Of a stretch of DNA of 6,240 nucleotides, positions 1 through 6,179 are shown one piece after another. Origin of the DNA: an uncultured bacterium (lineage in GTDB: Bacteria; Bacteroidota; Bacteroidia; Bacteroidales; Muribaculaceae); assembly GCA_946184715.1 (NCBI GenBank), contig CAMHGU010000135.1, positions 1 to 6,240 on the forward strand, read 5' to 3'. The translations under genes and the position numbers were made by a program. The stretch's first letter is position 1. Each line of letters begins with the position of its first letter. Below the pieces are notes generated by a model. It did not search any database. It was not told the DNA's origin and saw only the letters and a list, made by a program, of their open reading frames with translations.

Positions 1-19
1 AAAAAGCGCCCTTCGGGCG
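1..19 (-). terminator. possible minus-strand terminator hairpin
   Basis: Bases 7-11 (CGCCC) pair with 15-19 (GGGCG) around a TTC triloop. Read on the minus strand, the stem is followed by one C and then TTTTT (positions 5-1), the form of an intrinsic terminator. No minus-strand gene is visible to its right, so it would only stop antisense transcripts, or it may simply be the end of the inverted-repeat element. On the plus strand the following GAAATTTT is a weaker U-tract. Confidence 0.35.
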
Positions 20-151
20 GAAATTTTACAAATTTAGTTCAAAATTACACATTCGTTACTATCAATGAAAGAATTACATAAACGCTACGAATGAATGAAT
101 GAGTTAATTTGAATAAAATTTTGACAAATTTCCACGCGAAGCGTGCTATTT
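1..151. repeat. AT-rich imperfect inverted-repeat element with terminal mini-hairpins
   Basis: This block holds no gene. Reading positions 1-54 on the plus strand against 151-97 on the minus strand gives 43 matches in 53 aligned positions with three one-base gaps. Each outer end has a 5-bp hairpin with a 3-nt loop: 7-11 with 15-19, and 133-137 with 141-145. Relative to each other the stems differ at two pairs, and both differences keep pairing (G8-C18 versus T144-A134; C10-G16 versus C142-G136). Inside, CATTCGT (50-56) is mirrored by ACGAATG (87-93), but the right arm carries three GAAT units (89-100) where the left arm has one. The AT-rich arms contrast with the GC-rich genes next door. The left end may extend beyond the window. 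It could be a MITE- or REP/BIME-like element or a two-way transcription insulator; the sequence does not decide between these. Confidence 0.7.
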
Positions 152-152
152 T
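133..152 (+). terminator. possible plus-strand terminator hairpin
   Basis: CACGC (133-137) pairs with GCGTG (141-145) around a GAA triloop, and the stem is followed by C and TATTTT (147-152). It could terminate transcription arriving from a gene left of the window and so insulate the porin operon. The stem is only 5 bp and the T-tract is interrupted, so termination would be modest. It is the mirror partner of the hairpin at 7-19. The embedded GCGAAGC is known as an unusually stable DNA mini-hairpin, which would also suit a single-stranded DNA role. Confidence 0.35.
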
Positions 153-197
153 GCTACTTGGCGGGCGGGATAGGTGGGAGTAACGGCGGGAAATTTG

Positions 198-205
198 TAT
201 CTTTG
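198..205 (+). promoter_or_regulatory. Bacteroidetes -7 box of the porin operon
   Basis: TATCTTTG fits the Bacteroidetes -7 consensus TAnnTTTG. In mapped Bacteroides promoters transcription starts a few bases after this box, which here falls on or just before the ATG at 210, implying a leaderless or nearly leaderless mRNA. No convincing TTG -33 element lies at the usual 17-23 bp spacing; that interval is G-rich. The nearest TTG (158-160) is 37 bp upstream. The box supports the ATG at 210 over the GTG at 174, which lies upstream of it. Confidence 0.55.
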
Positions 206-209
206 CGGT

Positions 210-2183
210 ATGAAAAGCAAGCGACTGACAACAATCGCCCTACTCGTCGTGGCCACGGTGGCTCTCGGCGTGGCCGCTGATAAGATACAGTGGGGCCCGT
301 CGTCGGCCTGGCGCATCACCGACCCGCTTGGCGAGCGCTACGAGGATACCATCGACACCCTTGCCTACAACTACCAGCGGCAGGCGGTGCCATCGCTCAC
401 CAGCGATGCCTTCGCCACCACCGGCAACCTCGGCGCGCCGGCCGTCAATATGATATTCTTCGAGCGGCCCTACCCCATCGACTTCATCTTCAGCGACGGG
501 CTTCGCAGCTGGCTCTACGACGTTGACACTCAGATGTTCTACAACACTCGGCGACCGATGACAATACTGTCGTACAACACCGGCGGCGCGCGCGAGAAGG
601 TGCAAGACCGCCTGCGCGGCACATTCTCGGGCAATGTCAATAAGCGGCTGCAATTTGGTGCGATGCTCGACTACATCTACTCGAAAGGGGCCTACGCCAA
701 CCAAGCCACCAAGAATTTCACCTTCGGCTTCTCCACGTCATATACCGGCGACCGCTACGAGCTGCAGGCGTTTTACGACCACTTCAGCCTCTCCAATCGC
801 GAGAACGGCGGTATCCCCGACGACCGCTACATCACCAACCCGGCCGAGGTGCTCGGCGGCGACACCAAAATCGACTCGCGCACCATTCCCACCAACCTCG
901 ACATCGCCCAGTCGTCGGTGAGCGGGCAGCAGCTCTACGTCAACAACCGCTACAAGGTGGGCTACTACCGCAACGTTCGCGACTCGATATCCGACACCAT
1001 AGTGTCGCGCGTGTATGTGCCCGTGACGAGCTTTATCCACACCCTCGACTATGAGAGCGGCCGCCACCGCTACCGCGACGACAACGGGCCTAAGGACCGG
1101 GCGTTCTACCCCCACACCTACCTCACCTACACCGGCACCGACGATGACCACCGCGCCTGGCGCGTGGCCAACACCTTCGGGGTGCAGATGCTCGAAGGGT
1201 TCAAGCCCTGGGCCAAATTCGGCCTTGCGGCCTACGTCAAATACGAGATACAGCGATACTATCAAGCGCCCGACTCTATGCGCTACAGCAGTGAGCGCTC
1301 CACGGAGCTTGACGACTTCCCCGACGTGGACATCGCGCCCCGCACCACCCTCCACCAGCTATACGTGGGAGCGCAGCTGACCAAGAAGAGCGGCTCGCTG
1401 CTCACCTACACGGTACTCGGCCAGTTTGGCGTAGCCGGCGGCTCGGCCGGCGAGGTCGTCGTGGCCGGCGACGTCAACACCCGCTTCAAGCTCTGGGGCG
1501 ACTCGCTGCGCATCACGGCCTACGGAGCCTTCACCAATCTCGGCGCGCCCTTCTACTCACAGCAGCTGGTGTCGAACCACTACGTGTGGAAGAACGACTT
1601 CGGGATGACCCGCCGCTTCCGCGTAGGCGGCCAGCTCAAATACGAGAAGAGCAACACCCTCATCGATGTGGGCTACGAGACACTGCAAAACTACATATAT
1701 TATAATAACGAGGGAATGGCCACCCAGCACTCCGGGGCCATCCACGTGCTCAGCGCGCGCCTTGAGCAGAAGCTGCACTGGCGCGCCATCCACTGGGACA
1801 ACGCCATCACGTTCCAGACCACGTCGAACGCCACGGTGCTGACGCTGCCCAAGCTGGCTATCTACAGCAACCTGTATCTGCAATTCCCCATTGCCAAGGT
1901 GCTGCTGGTGCAGCTCGGCGCCAACCTCAACTACTACACCCGCTACTACGCGCCGTCCTACAACCCCGCCACGATGCAATTTATGGCGCAGTCCGACACC
2001 AAGGTGGGCAACTACCCGTGGATTGATGCCTACGTCACCTGCAAGCTCAAGAAGGTGCGCTTCTTCCTGATGGTAAGCCACGTGACCCAGGGCGCGTTCA
2101 ACCGGCAGTACTTCGCCATCCCCCACTACCCGCTCAATCCGCGCAAGTTCCAGCTCGGACTATCCGTTGACCTCCCCGACTGA
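210..2183 (+). CDS. putative outer-membrane porin (Bacteroidetes Porin_10-like)
   Basis: A 657-residue protein likely to form an outer-membrane beta-barrel for diffusion of small solutes; the substrate is unknown. Residues 1-22 form a signal peptide: basic MKSKR, a hydrophobic core, then a small-residue VAA site. After it comes a region typical of Bacteroidetes putative porins (WRITDPLGERYEDTIDTLAY, about residues 34-53; NLGAPAVNMIFFERP, about 73-87). The rest is rich in alternating hydrophobic/aromatic strands with Tyr, Asn and Thr, as in barrels, and ends FQLGLSVDLPD. The ATG at 210 is chosen because an in-frame GTG at 174 would put 12 extra residues before the signal peptide and lies upstream of the -7 box. 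It is the first gene of the apparent operon, 9 bp before the next. The family call rests on remembered motifs, not a search. A TonB-dependent receptor is unlikely: there is no plug domain or carboxypeptidase-like domain and the length is too short. Confidence 0.82.
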   Translation: MKSKRLTTIALLVVATVALGVAADKIQWGPSSAWRITDPLGERYEDTIDTLAYNYQRQAVPSLTSDAFATTGNLGAPAVNMIFFERPYPIDFIFSDGLRSWLYDVDTQMFYNTRRPMTILSYNTGGAREKVQDRLRGTFSGNVNKRLQFGAMLDYIYSKGAYANQATKNFTFGFSTSYTGDRYELQAFYDHFSLSNRENGGIPDDRYITNPAEVLGGDTKIDSRTIPTNLDIAQSSVSGQQLYVNNRYKVGYYRNVRDSISDTIVSRVYVPVTSFIHTLDYESGRHRYRDDNGPKDRAFYPHTYLTYTGTDDDHRAWRVANTFGVQMLEGFKPWAKFGLAAYVKYEIQRYYQAPDSMRYSSERSTELDDFPDVDIAPRTTLHQLYVGAQLTKKSGSLLTYTVLGQFGVAGGSAGEVVVAGDVNTRFKLWGDSLRITAYGAFTNLGAPFYSQQLVSNHYVWKNDFGMTRRFRVGGQLKYEKSNTLIDVGYETLQNYIYYNNEGMATQHSGAIHVLSARLEQKLHWRAIHWDNAITFQTTSNATVLTLPKLAIYSNLYLQFPIAKVLLVQLGANLNYYTRYYAPSYNPATMQFMAQSDTKVGNYPWIDAYVTCKLKKVRFFLMVSHVTQGAFNRQYFAIPHYPLNPRKFQLGLSVDLPD

Positions 2184-2192
2184 TCCCCGACA

Positions 2193-3005
2193 ATGAAAGC
2201 GAAACGCCTCATCTCCTCCAATATGCTGCTCAACCTCGTGCTGCTCGTGGCCGTGGTGATGATAATGGTGGCGCTGCGCCGCTGCGGGCGCCCCAATGCC
2301 ACACCGGCGCCTTCGGGCGGCGACACCATCGACGTGTGCATCGAGTACTCGCCGCTGTCGTTCTACACCTATGCCGACACCCTCGGCGGCTTCGACTACG
2401 ACCTGCTGCGGCTCATCGCCGAGCGTCACCAGTTGCCGATGAAGTTCCACCCGGGAGTGTCGCTGCCGGTGGAGCTGGCCGGGCTACAAAGCGGGCAGTA
2501 CGACCTGCTGGTATCGCAATTCCCGATGACCGTTGATGCCAAGGACCGCTACCTCTTCACCGACTCGATCTATCACGACCGTCAGACCCTCGTGCAGCGC
2601 TGCGACACCGCCGGCGCGGTGACCGTAGGCAACCAGCTCGACCTTGCCGGCCGCACCGTGTGGGTGGTGAAAGACTCGCCTATGCGCCACCGTCTGCGCA
2701 CCCTGAGCCACGAGATAGGCGACACCATCATCATCCGCGAAGAAGCCGAATACGGAGCCGAGCAGCTCGTGATTATGGTGGCCAAAGGACAGATTGACTA
2801 CGCCGTGGTCAACGAGCGCGTGGCGCGCCGCATCGCCGGCGACTACCCCAATGTGGACTTCGGCACCCGCATCAGCCTCACTCAGATACAATCGTGGGTG
2901 CTGCCGCTCAAGAAGCAAGAGCTTCGCGACAGCCTCAACGTGTGGATTCGCGAGCTGCGCGCCGGCAAAGAGTACGCCCGGCTGCGGCAACGCTACTTCC
3001 AATAA
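2193..3005 (+). CDS. membrane-anchored substrate-binding-domain protein (SBP_bac_3-like)
   Basis: A 270-residue protein resembling periplasmic amino-acid-type solute-binding proteins (SBP_bac_3 fold), also used as the N-terminal domain of the lytic transglycosylase MltF. Residues 11-28 form one hydrophobic segment after basic residues, suggesting an uncleaved inner-membrane anchor; Cys31 is preceded by LRR, which is not a lipobox. Family signatures are GFDYDLLRLIAERH (66-79), GQYDLLVSQFPMTVDAKDRY followed by LFTDSIY (101-127), LAGRTVWVVKDS (151-162) and the closing helix with GKEYARLRQRYF (258-269). The length ends with the binding domain, so the transglycosylase domain of MltF is absent. No ABC permease or ATPase is encoded beside it, so it may be a sensor or scavenger rather than part of a classic importer. 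The start lies 9 bp after the porin stop and lacks a Shine-Dalgarno, as is normal for this phylum. The ligand is unknown. Confidence 0.8.
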   Translation: MKAKRLISSNMLLNLVLLVAVVMIMVALRRCGRPNATPAPSGGDTIDVCIEYSPLSFYTYADTLGGFDYDLLRLIAERHQLPMKFHPGVSLPVELAGLQSGQYDLLVSQFPMTVDAKDRYLFTDSIYHDRQTLVQRCDTAGAVTVGNQLDLAGRTVWVVKDSPMRHRLRTLSHEIGDTIIIREEAEYGAEQLVIMVAKGQIDYAVVNERVARRIAGDYPNVDFGTRISLTQIQSWVLPLKKQELRDSLNVWIRELRAGKEYARLRQRYFQ

Positions 3006-3028
3006 ACACCCCTCCCCAACCAACGCCT

Positions 3029-3763
3029 ATGAACGACTTTATCAACCATATCATTACCGACCTGATGGCCTCGGAGATAACCACCACCGGAGCCGTGGGC
3101 AAGATGCTGCTGAGCCTGGTGCTCGGCGCCGCCGTGGGCTACGAGCGCAAGCGTCGCGGGCAGATAGCCGGAGTGCGCACCTTCGCCCTGATTTCGATGG
3201 GCGCCACGCTGGCTATGATACTCTCCATCTACGTGCCGCAGGAGTACCTCGGCCTGAAAAACGGCGACCCCGGCCGCATCGCCGCGCAAGTGGTCACCGG
3301 CATAGGTTTCCTCGGCGCGGGAGCCATAATCCAGATGAAAGGTTCGGTGCGCGGCCTCACCACCGCCGCGGGGATATGGATGGTGGCGGCCATAGGTATG
3401 GCAGTGGGGGCCGGACTTTACGCCGTGGCGATAGTATCCACCATTCTCATCTTCTTCACCCTCATCCTCTTCGAGCGCTATGAACGGAGCCACAACCTCG
3501 TGCGCGAGACCAAGGCGCTGCGCATCGAGGTGCGCGAGGTGGTGCAGTCGCTCGAGAGCTACCGGCAGATGATTACCGACCTCGGCGTGAAAGTAATGGA
3601 CGAATCGCTGCGCGTGGACTACGACGAGACAACCTCCACGGTGATGTTTCTCATTCTCCTGCGCGACATTAACCACCAGGCCGAGCTCTTCGCCAAGCTC
3701 CACAGCCTGCCCACAGTGAAATCAATAACCATAAGCAACGAAATCGACCTGCGACCCCGATGA
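3029..3763 (+). CDS. MgtC/SapB family inner-membrane protein
   Basis: A 244-residue membrane protein of the MgtC/SapB family. Family motifs are clear: LVLGAAVGYERKRRGQIAG (30-48), VRTFALISMGATLAMILS (49-66), GDPGRIAAQVVTGIGFLGAG (79-98) and VRGLTTAAGIWMVAAIGMAVG (107-127). About four to five membrane segments occupy residues 23-148. Residues 163-240 form a soluble tail whose strand-helix pattern resembles the ACT-like domain of long MgtC proteins. In Salmonella, MgtC supports growth at low magnesium and inside macrophages and acts on the F1Fo ATP synthase; whether this homologue does so is unknown. The ATG at 3029 is chosen over an upstream ATG at 2894, because the first 45 residues of that longer frame overlap the previous gene, are Arg/Ala-rich and match nothing in the family. 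It sits 23 bp after the binding-protein gene, and its TGA overlaps the next ATG. Confidence 0.9.
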   Translation: MNDFINHIITDLMASEITTTGAVGKMLLSLVLGAAVGYERKRRGQIAGVRTFALISMGATLAMILSIYVPQEYLGLKNGDPGRIAAQVVTGIGFLGAGAIIQMKGSVRGLTTAAGIWMVAAIGMAVGAGLYAVAIVSTILIFFTLILFERYERSHNLVRETKALRIEVREVVQSLESYRQMITDLGVKVMDESLRVDYDETTSTVMFLILLRDINHQAELFAKLHSLPTVKSITISNEIDLRPR

Positions 3764-6024
3764 ACGAAGCAGCAATCAACATAGAAGGACTGATAGGCGA
3801 CCTCGCCCTCATCCTGGTCACCGCGGCAGTGGTGACAGTGATATTCAAGAAGCTGAAGCAACCGCTTGTGCTCGGCTACATCGTGGCCGGCTTTCTGGTA
3901 AGCCCCAATTTCGTGCTGCTGCCCTCGATAGCCAATCAGGCCAACATCGAGTTCTGGTCGGAACTGGGCATCATCGTGATGCTCTTCAGCCTCGGCTTGG
4001 AGTTCAGCTTCAAGAAGCTGGTCAACGTGGGCGGCGCGGCCATCATCACGGCCACGGTGATAGTCACGAGTATGTCGGCCGTAGGGTTCTCGGTGGGCAA
4101 GGCGCTGCATTTCGACACCATCAACGCCATCTTCCTCGGCGCTATGATCTCGATGTCGTCGACCACCATCATCATCAAAGCCATCAGCGACTTGCGAATG
4201 AAGCAGCGGCGCTTCGTGCCGATGACGTTTGCCGTGCTGGTGTGTGAAGACCTTTTCGCGGTGTTGATGATGGTAATCCTCTCATCGATAGCCGTCAACA
4301 ACAGCTTCGCCGGCACCGACCTCCTCTTGAGCATCGCCAAGATGGCCTTCTTCCTTATATTATGGTTCCTGGTGGGCGTGTATGTGCTGCCATCGTTCTT
4401 CCGCTACTTCCGCCGCTACATCGACGACGAGATACTCCTCGTGCTGGCTATGGGCCTGTGCTTTATGATGGCGGTGCTCTCGGTGTATTCGGGATTCTCG
4501 TTGGCACTGGGCGCCTTCGTGATGGGCTCAATCCTTGCGGGCACCACCGAAGCCGAGCATATAGAGAAGGTGACCAAGCCGGTGAAAGACCTCTTCGGCG
4601 CGGTGTTCTTCATCTCGGTGGGTATGATGGTCAATCCGGCGGTAATACTGCAATACATAGGTCCGATACTGCTACTCTCCACGGTGGTGATGCTCGGAAT
4701 GATAACCTTCGGCACCTCGGGTATGCTCATCTCGGGACAGCCCCTGAAATTTGCCATCGAGACCGGCTTCAGCCTTGTGCCTATAGGCGACTTCGCCTTC
4801 ATCATCGCCACGCTGGGTATGGGGCTGGGCGTGCTCGACCCCACCATCTATCCTATCATCGTGGCAGTGTCGGTCATTACCACCTTCTTCACGCCTTACT
4901 CCATCAAGGTGGCCGAGCCGTTCTACCGCTTCGTGGAGAAGCGGCTGCCGGAGAGTATGCAATTTCTTATCACCCGCTATAGCGCCACGGCGGCCGAAGA
5001 GGGCGACAGCCGCGGGCTCTGGCGCGAGGTGCTGAAACGTTACACTCTCAGGCTGGTAATCTATGTGGTGATACTGCTTGCCATCGCGATGCTGTCGCTG
5101 GGCTATCTGCTGCCGTTTGCCACGGAGCATTGGGGCCGCATAGGGCGTTTCGCCGCCGTGGCCGCCACCCTTGCCGGCGCCGGCCCGTTTCTTGTGGCGC
5201 TCACCTCTCACTTCACCACCCGCCACCAGCGCGAGCGTCTCAACGCCAAATTCGGCGGCCGCAGCAAGGTGCCGCTGATTGTAATGACCACGCTGCGCTT
5301 CGTCATCGTGGTGCTGTTTATCATCGCCTTCGTGTGGAACGCCTACGACCACGCCATCGGTATCTCCTTTGCCGCGGCGCTCATCTTCGTGTCGTTCCTC
5401 ATCTTCTCCAAGCGCTTCAGGCGCAACGCCCGCACCATCGAGGAGCAATTCGTGCGCAACCTCAACGTGCGCGAACGGCGGCGCTCCGGGCAGGATTTCA
5501 ACCTCATCTCCGACCTCCACGTGGCTTATGTGACCGTAGGCTATGAGTGCCCCTTCGTGGGCGAGCGGCTTGCCAATGCCGAGATACGTCAACGCTACGG
5601 CGTGAACGTGGTGAGCATACAGCGCGGCGGACAGACCATACCGGTGCCCGGCGCCGACCGCCGCATCTTCCCCGGCGATGTGCTCGGCATCATAGGCTCC
5701 GACGAGAAGATACTGCGGCTCCTGCCCGTAGTGGAGAAAGGCGGCACCGAGGTGAGCGGCGCCGAAGCGCTCGCTATGGAGCTTCACCACATCAACGTGG
5801 CCGAAGGCTCGAAGCTCGTGGGGCACACCTCGCGCAGCATCGGCATCCGCGACGACTACTCGGCCCTGCTCGTGGCAGTGCAGCGCGGCGAGGAGTATCT
5901 CGAGCCCAACGGCACCGAGATGTTCCAAGCCGGCGACATCCTCTGGCTCGTGGGCGACCGCCAGCGCCTCGCGCCCCTCACAGCCGCCGGCCGCGCCCCC
6001 GAAGCCGCCGACGCCGAGGAGTGA
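3760..6024 (+). CDS. CPA2 cation:proton antiporter with tandem TrkA-C (RCK-C) domains
   Basis: A 754-residue inner-membrane K+(or Na+)/H+ antiporter of the KefB/CPA2 type. Residues 10-385 carry about 12-13 hydrophobic segments with family motifs: QPLVLGYIVAGFLVSPN (34-50), ELGIIVMLFSLGLEF (68-82), SMSSTTIIIKAISD (131-144, the unwound exchange-site helix), CEDLFAV (162-168, with candidate ion-binding acids E163 and D164), ALGAFVMGSILAG (249-261) and FFISVGMMVNP (283-293). Four further membrane segments (about 430-452, 462-482, 505-527, 533-549) follow. Two cytosolic TrkA-C/RCK-C domains (about 586-656 and 672-738) end the protein; each closes with a PGD/AGD-hydrophobic-GxxGDRQ-like strand (FPGDVLGIIGSDEK; FQAGDILWLVGDRQ). 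No NAD-binding TrkA-N/RCK-N domain is seen, unlike KefB/KefC. The RCK-C domains suggest gating by a small ligand, perhaps a nucleotide. Its ATG overlaps the MgtC stop in ATGA, implying translational coupling. The transported ion cannot be told from sequence. Confidence 0.9.
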   Translation: MNEAAINIEGLIGDLALILVTAAVVTVIFKKLKQPLVLGYIVAGFLVSPNFVLLPSIANQANIEFWSELGIIVMLFSLGLEFSFKKLVNVGGAAIITATVIVTSMSAVGFSVGKALHFDTINAIFLGAMISMSSTTIIIKAISDLRMKQRRFVPMTFAVLVCEDLFAVLMMVILSSIAVNNSFAGTDLLLSIAKMAFFLILWFLVGVYVLPSFFRYFRRYIDDEILLVLAMGLCFMMAVLSVYSGFSLALGAFVMGSILAGTTEAEHIEKVTKPVKDLFGAVFFISVGMMVNPAVILQYIGPILLLSTVVMLGMITFGTSGMLISGQPLKFAIETGFSLVPIGDFAFIIATLGMGLGVLDPTIYPIIVAVSVITTFFTPYSIKVAEPFYRFVEKRLPESMQFLITRYSATAAEEGDSRGLWREVLKRYTLRLVIYVVILLAIAMLSLGYLLPFATEHWGRIGRFAAVAATLAGAGPFLVALTSHFTTRHQRERLNAKFGGRSKVPLIVMTTLRFVIVVLFIIAFVWNAYDHAIGISFAAALIFVSFLIFSKRFRRNARTIEEQFVRNLNVRERRRSGQDFNLISDLHVAYVTVGYECPFVGERLANAEIRQRYGVNVVSIQRGGQTIPVPGADRRIFPGDVLGIIGSDEKILRLLPVVEKGGTEVSGAEALAMELHHINVAEGSKLVGHTSRSIGIRDDYSALLVAVQRGEEYLEPNGTEMFQAGDILWLVGDRQRLAPLTAAGRAPEAADAEE

Positions 6025-6026
6025 GC

Positions 6027-6091
6027 AGCTCGGCATCATCTCAGCGCCATTTCAGCAGCCCGGCATTAGCTCGGCATCATCTCAGCGCCAT
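6027..6091. repeat. 24-bp perfect direct repeat after the antiporter gene
   Basis: The same 24 bases occur at 6027-6050 and 6068-6091, a 41-bp period, beginning AGCTCGGCATCATC and ending AGCGCCAT. The 17-bp spacer contains a partial third copy, AGCCCGGCAT (6057-6066), so CGGCAT appears at 6031, 6061 and 6072. The first copy begins two bases after the stop codon. No internal palindrome or T-tract marks it as a terminator. It may be a decayed intergenic tandem repeat; no function can be assigned. Confidence 0.75.
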
Positions 6092-6112
6092 CACCTTTTT
6101 TATTGGCGGCAC

Positions 6113-6142
6113 TTGCTTTGTGGGAAAAATGTTGTAACTTTG
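6113..6142 (+). promoter_or_regulatory. Bacteroidetes -33/-7 promoter of the tRNA-Pro gene
   Basis: TAACTTTG (6135-6142) matches the -7 consensus TAnnTTTG, and TTG (6113-6115) lies 19 bp upstream, within the accepted -33 spacing. Transcription would start near 6147-6149, leaving a leader of about 31-33 nt before the tRNA for RNase P to remove. The separate promoter suggests the tRNA does not depend on read-through from the antiporter operon, although no strong terminator is visible between them. Confidence 0.7.
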
Positions 6143-6179
6143 CACCGCAATTCGGCACCGCAAGGGCCGGAAGCGACAT

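Noticed and set aside
29..47. Two minus-strand TAnnTTTG-like boxes (29-36 and 40-47) as promoters of an antisense RNA
   Set aside because: Such boxes arise easily in AT-rich DNA, are not mirrored in the other arm, and the transcript would end after about 20-30 nt at the hairpin at 7-19 with no gene to serve.
1..151. Integron attC site or riboswitch
   Set aside because: No attC core-site pair or integron gene is seen, and no known riboswitch core is recognisable; the hairpins lie at the outer ends rather than forming a multi-helix aptamer.
174..209. In-frame GTG start for the porin at 174
   Set aside because: It would add 12 residues ahead of a good signal peptide and lies upstream of the -7 box, so the likely transcript would not include it.
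2894..3028. Upstream ATG that would lengthen the MgtC protein by 45 residues
   Set aside because: The extension lies almost wholly inside the binding-protein gene in another frame, is Arg/Ala-rich and has no family similarity.
4672..6039. Long minus-strand open frame (455 codons) opposite the antiporter gene
   Set aside because: Its translation is rich in His, Gly, Glu and Ala without domain motifs, as expected for the antisense of a GC-rich gene. The plus strand carries a clear antiporter over the same bases.
6027..6091. CRISPR array
   Set aside because: Only two full repeat copies with a 17-bp spacer that itself contains a partial repeat, and no cas genes.
6086..6108. CGCCA/TGGCG inverted pair around the T-run at 6096-6101 as an operon terminator
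   Set aside because: The stem is only 5 bp and the T-run lies in the loop rather than after the stem, so it does not have intrinsic-terminator form.
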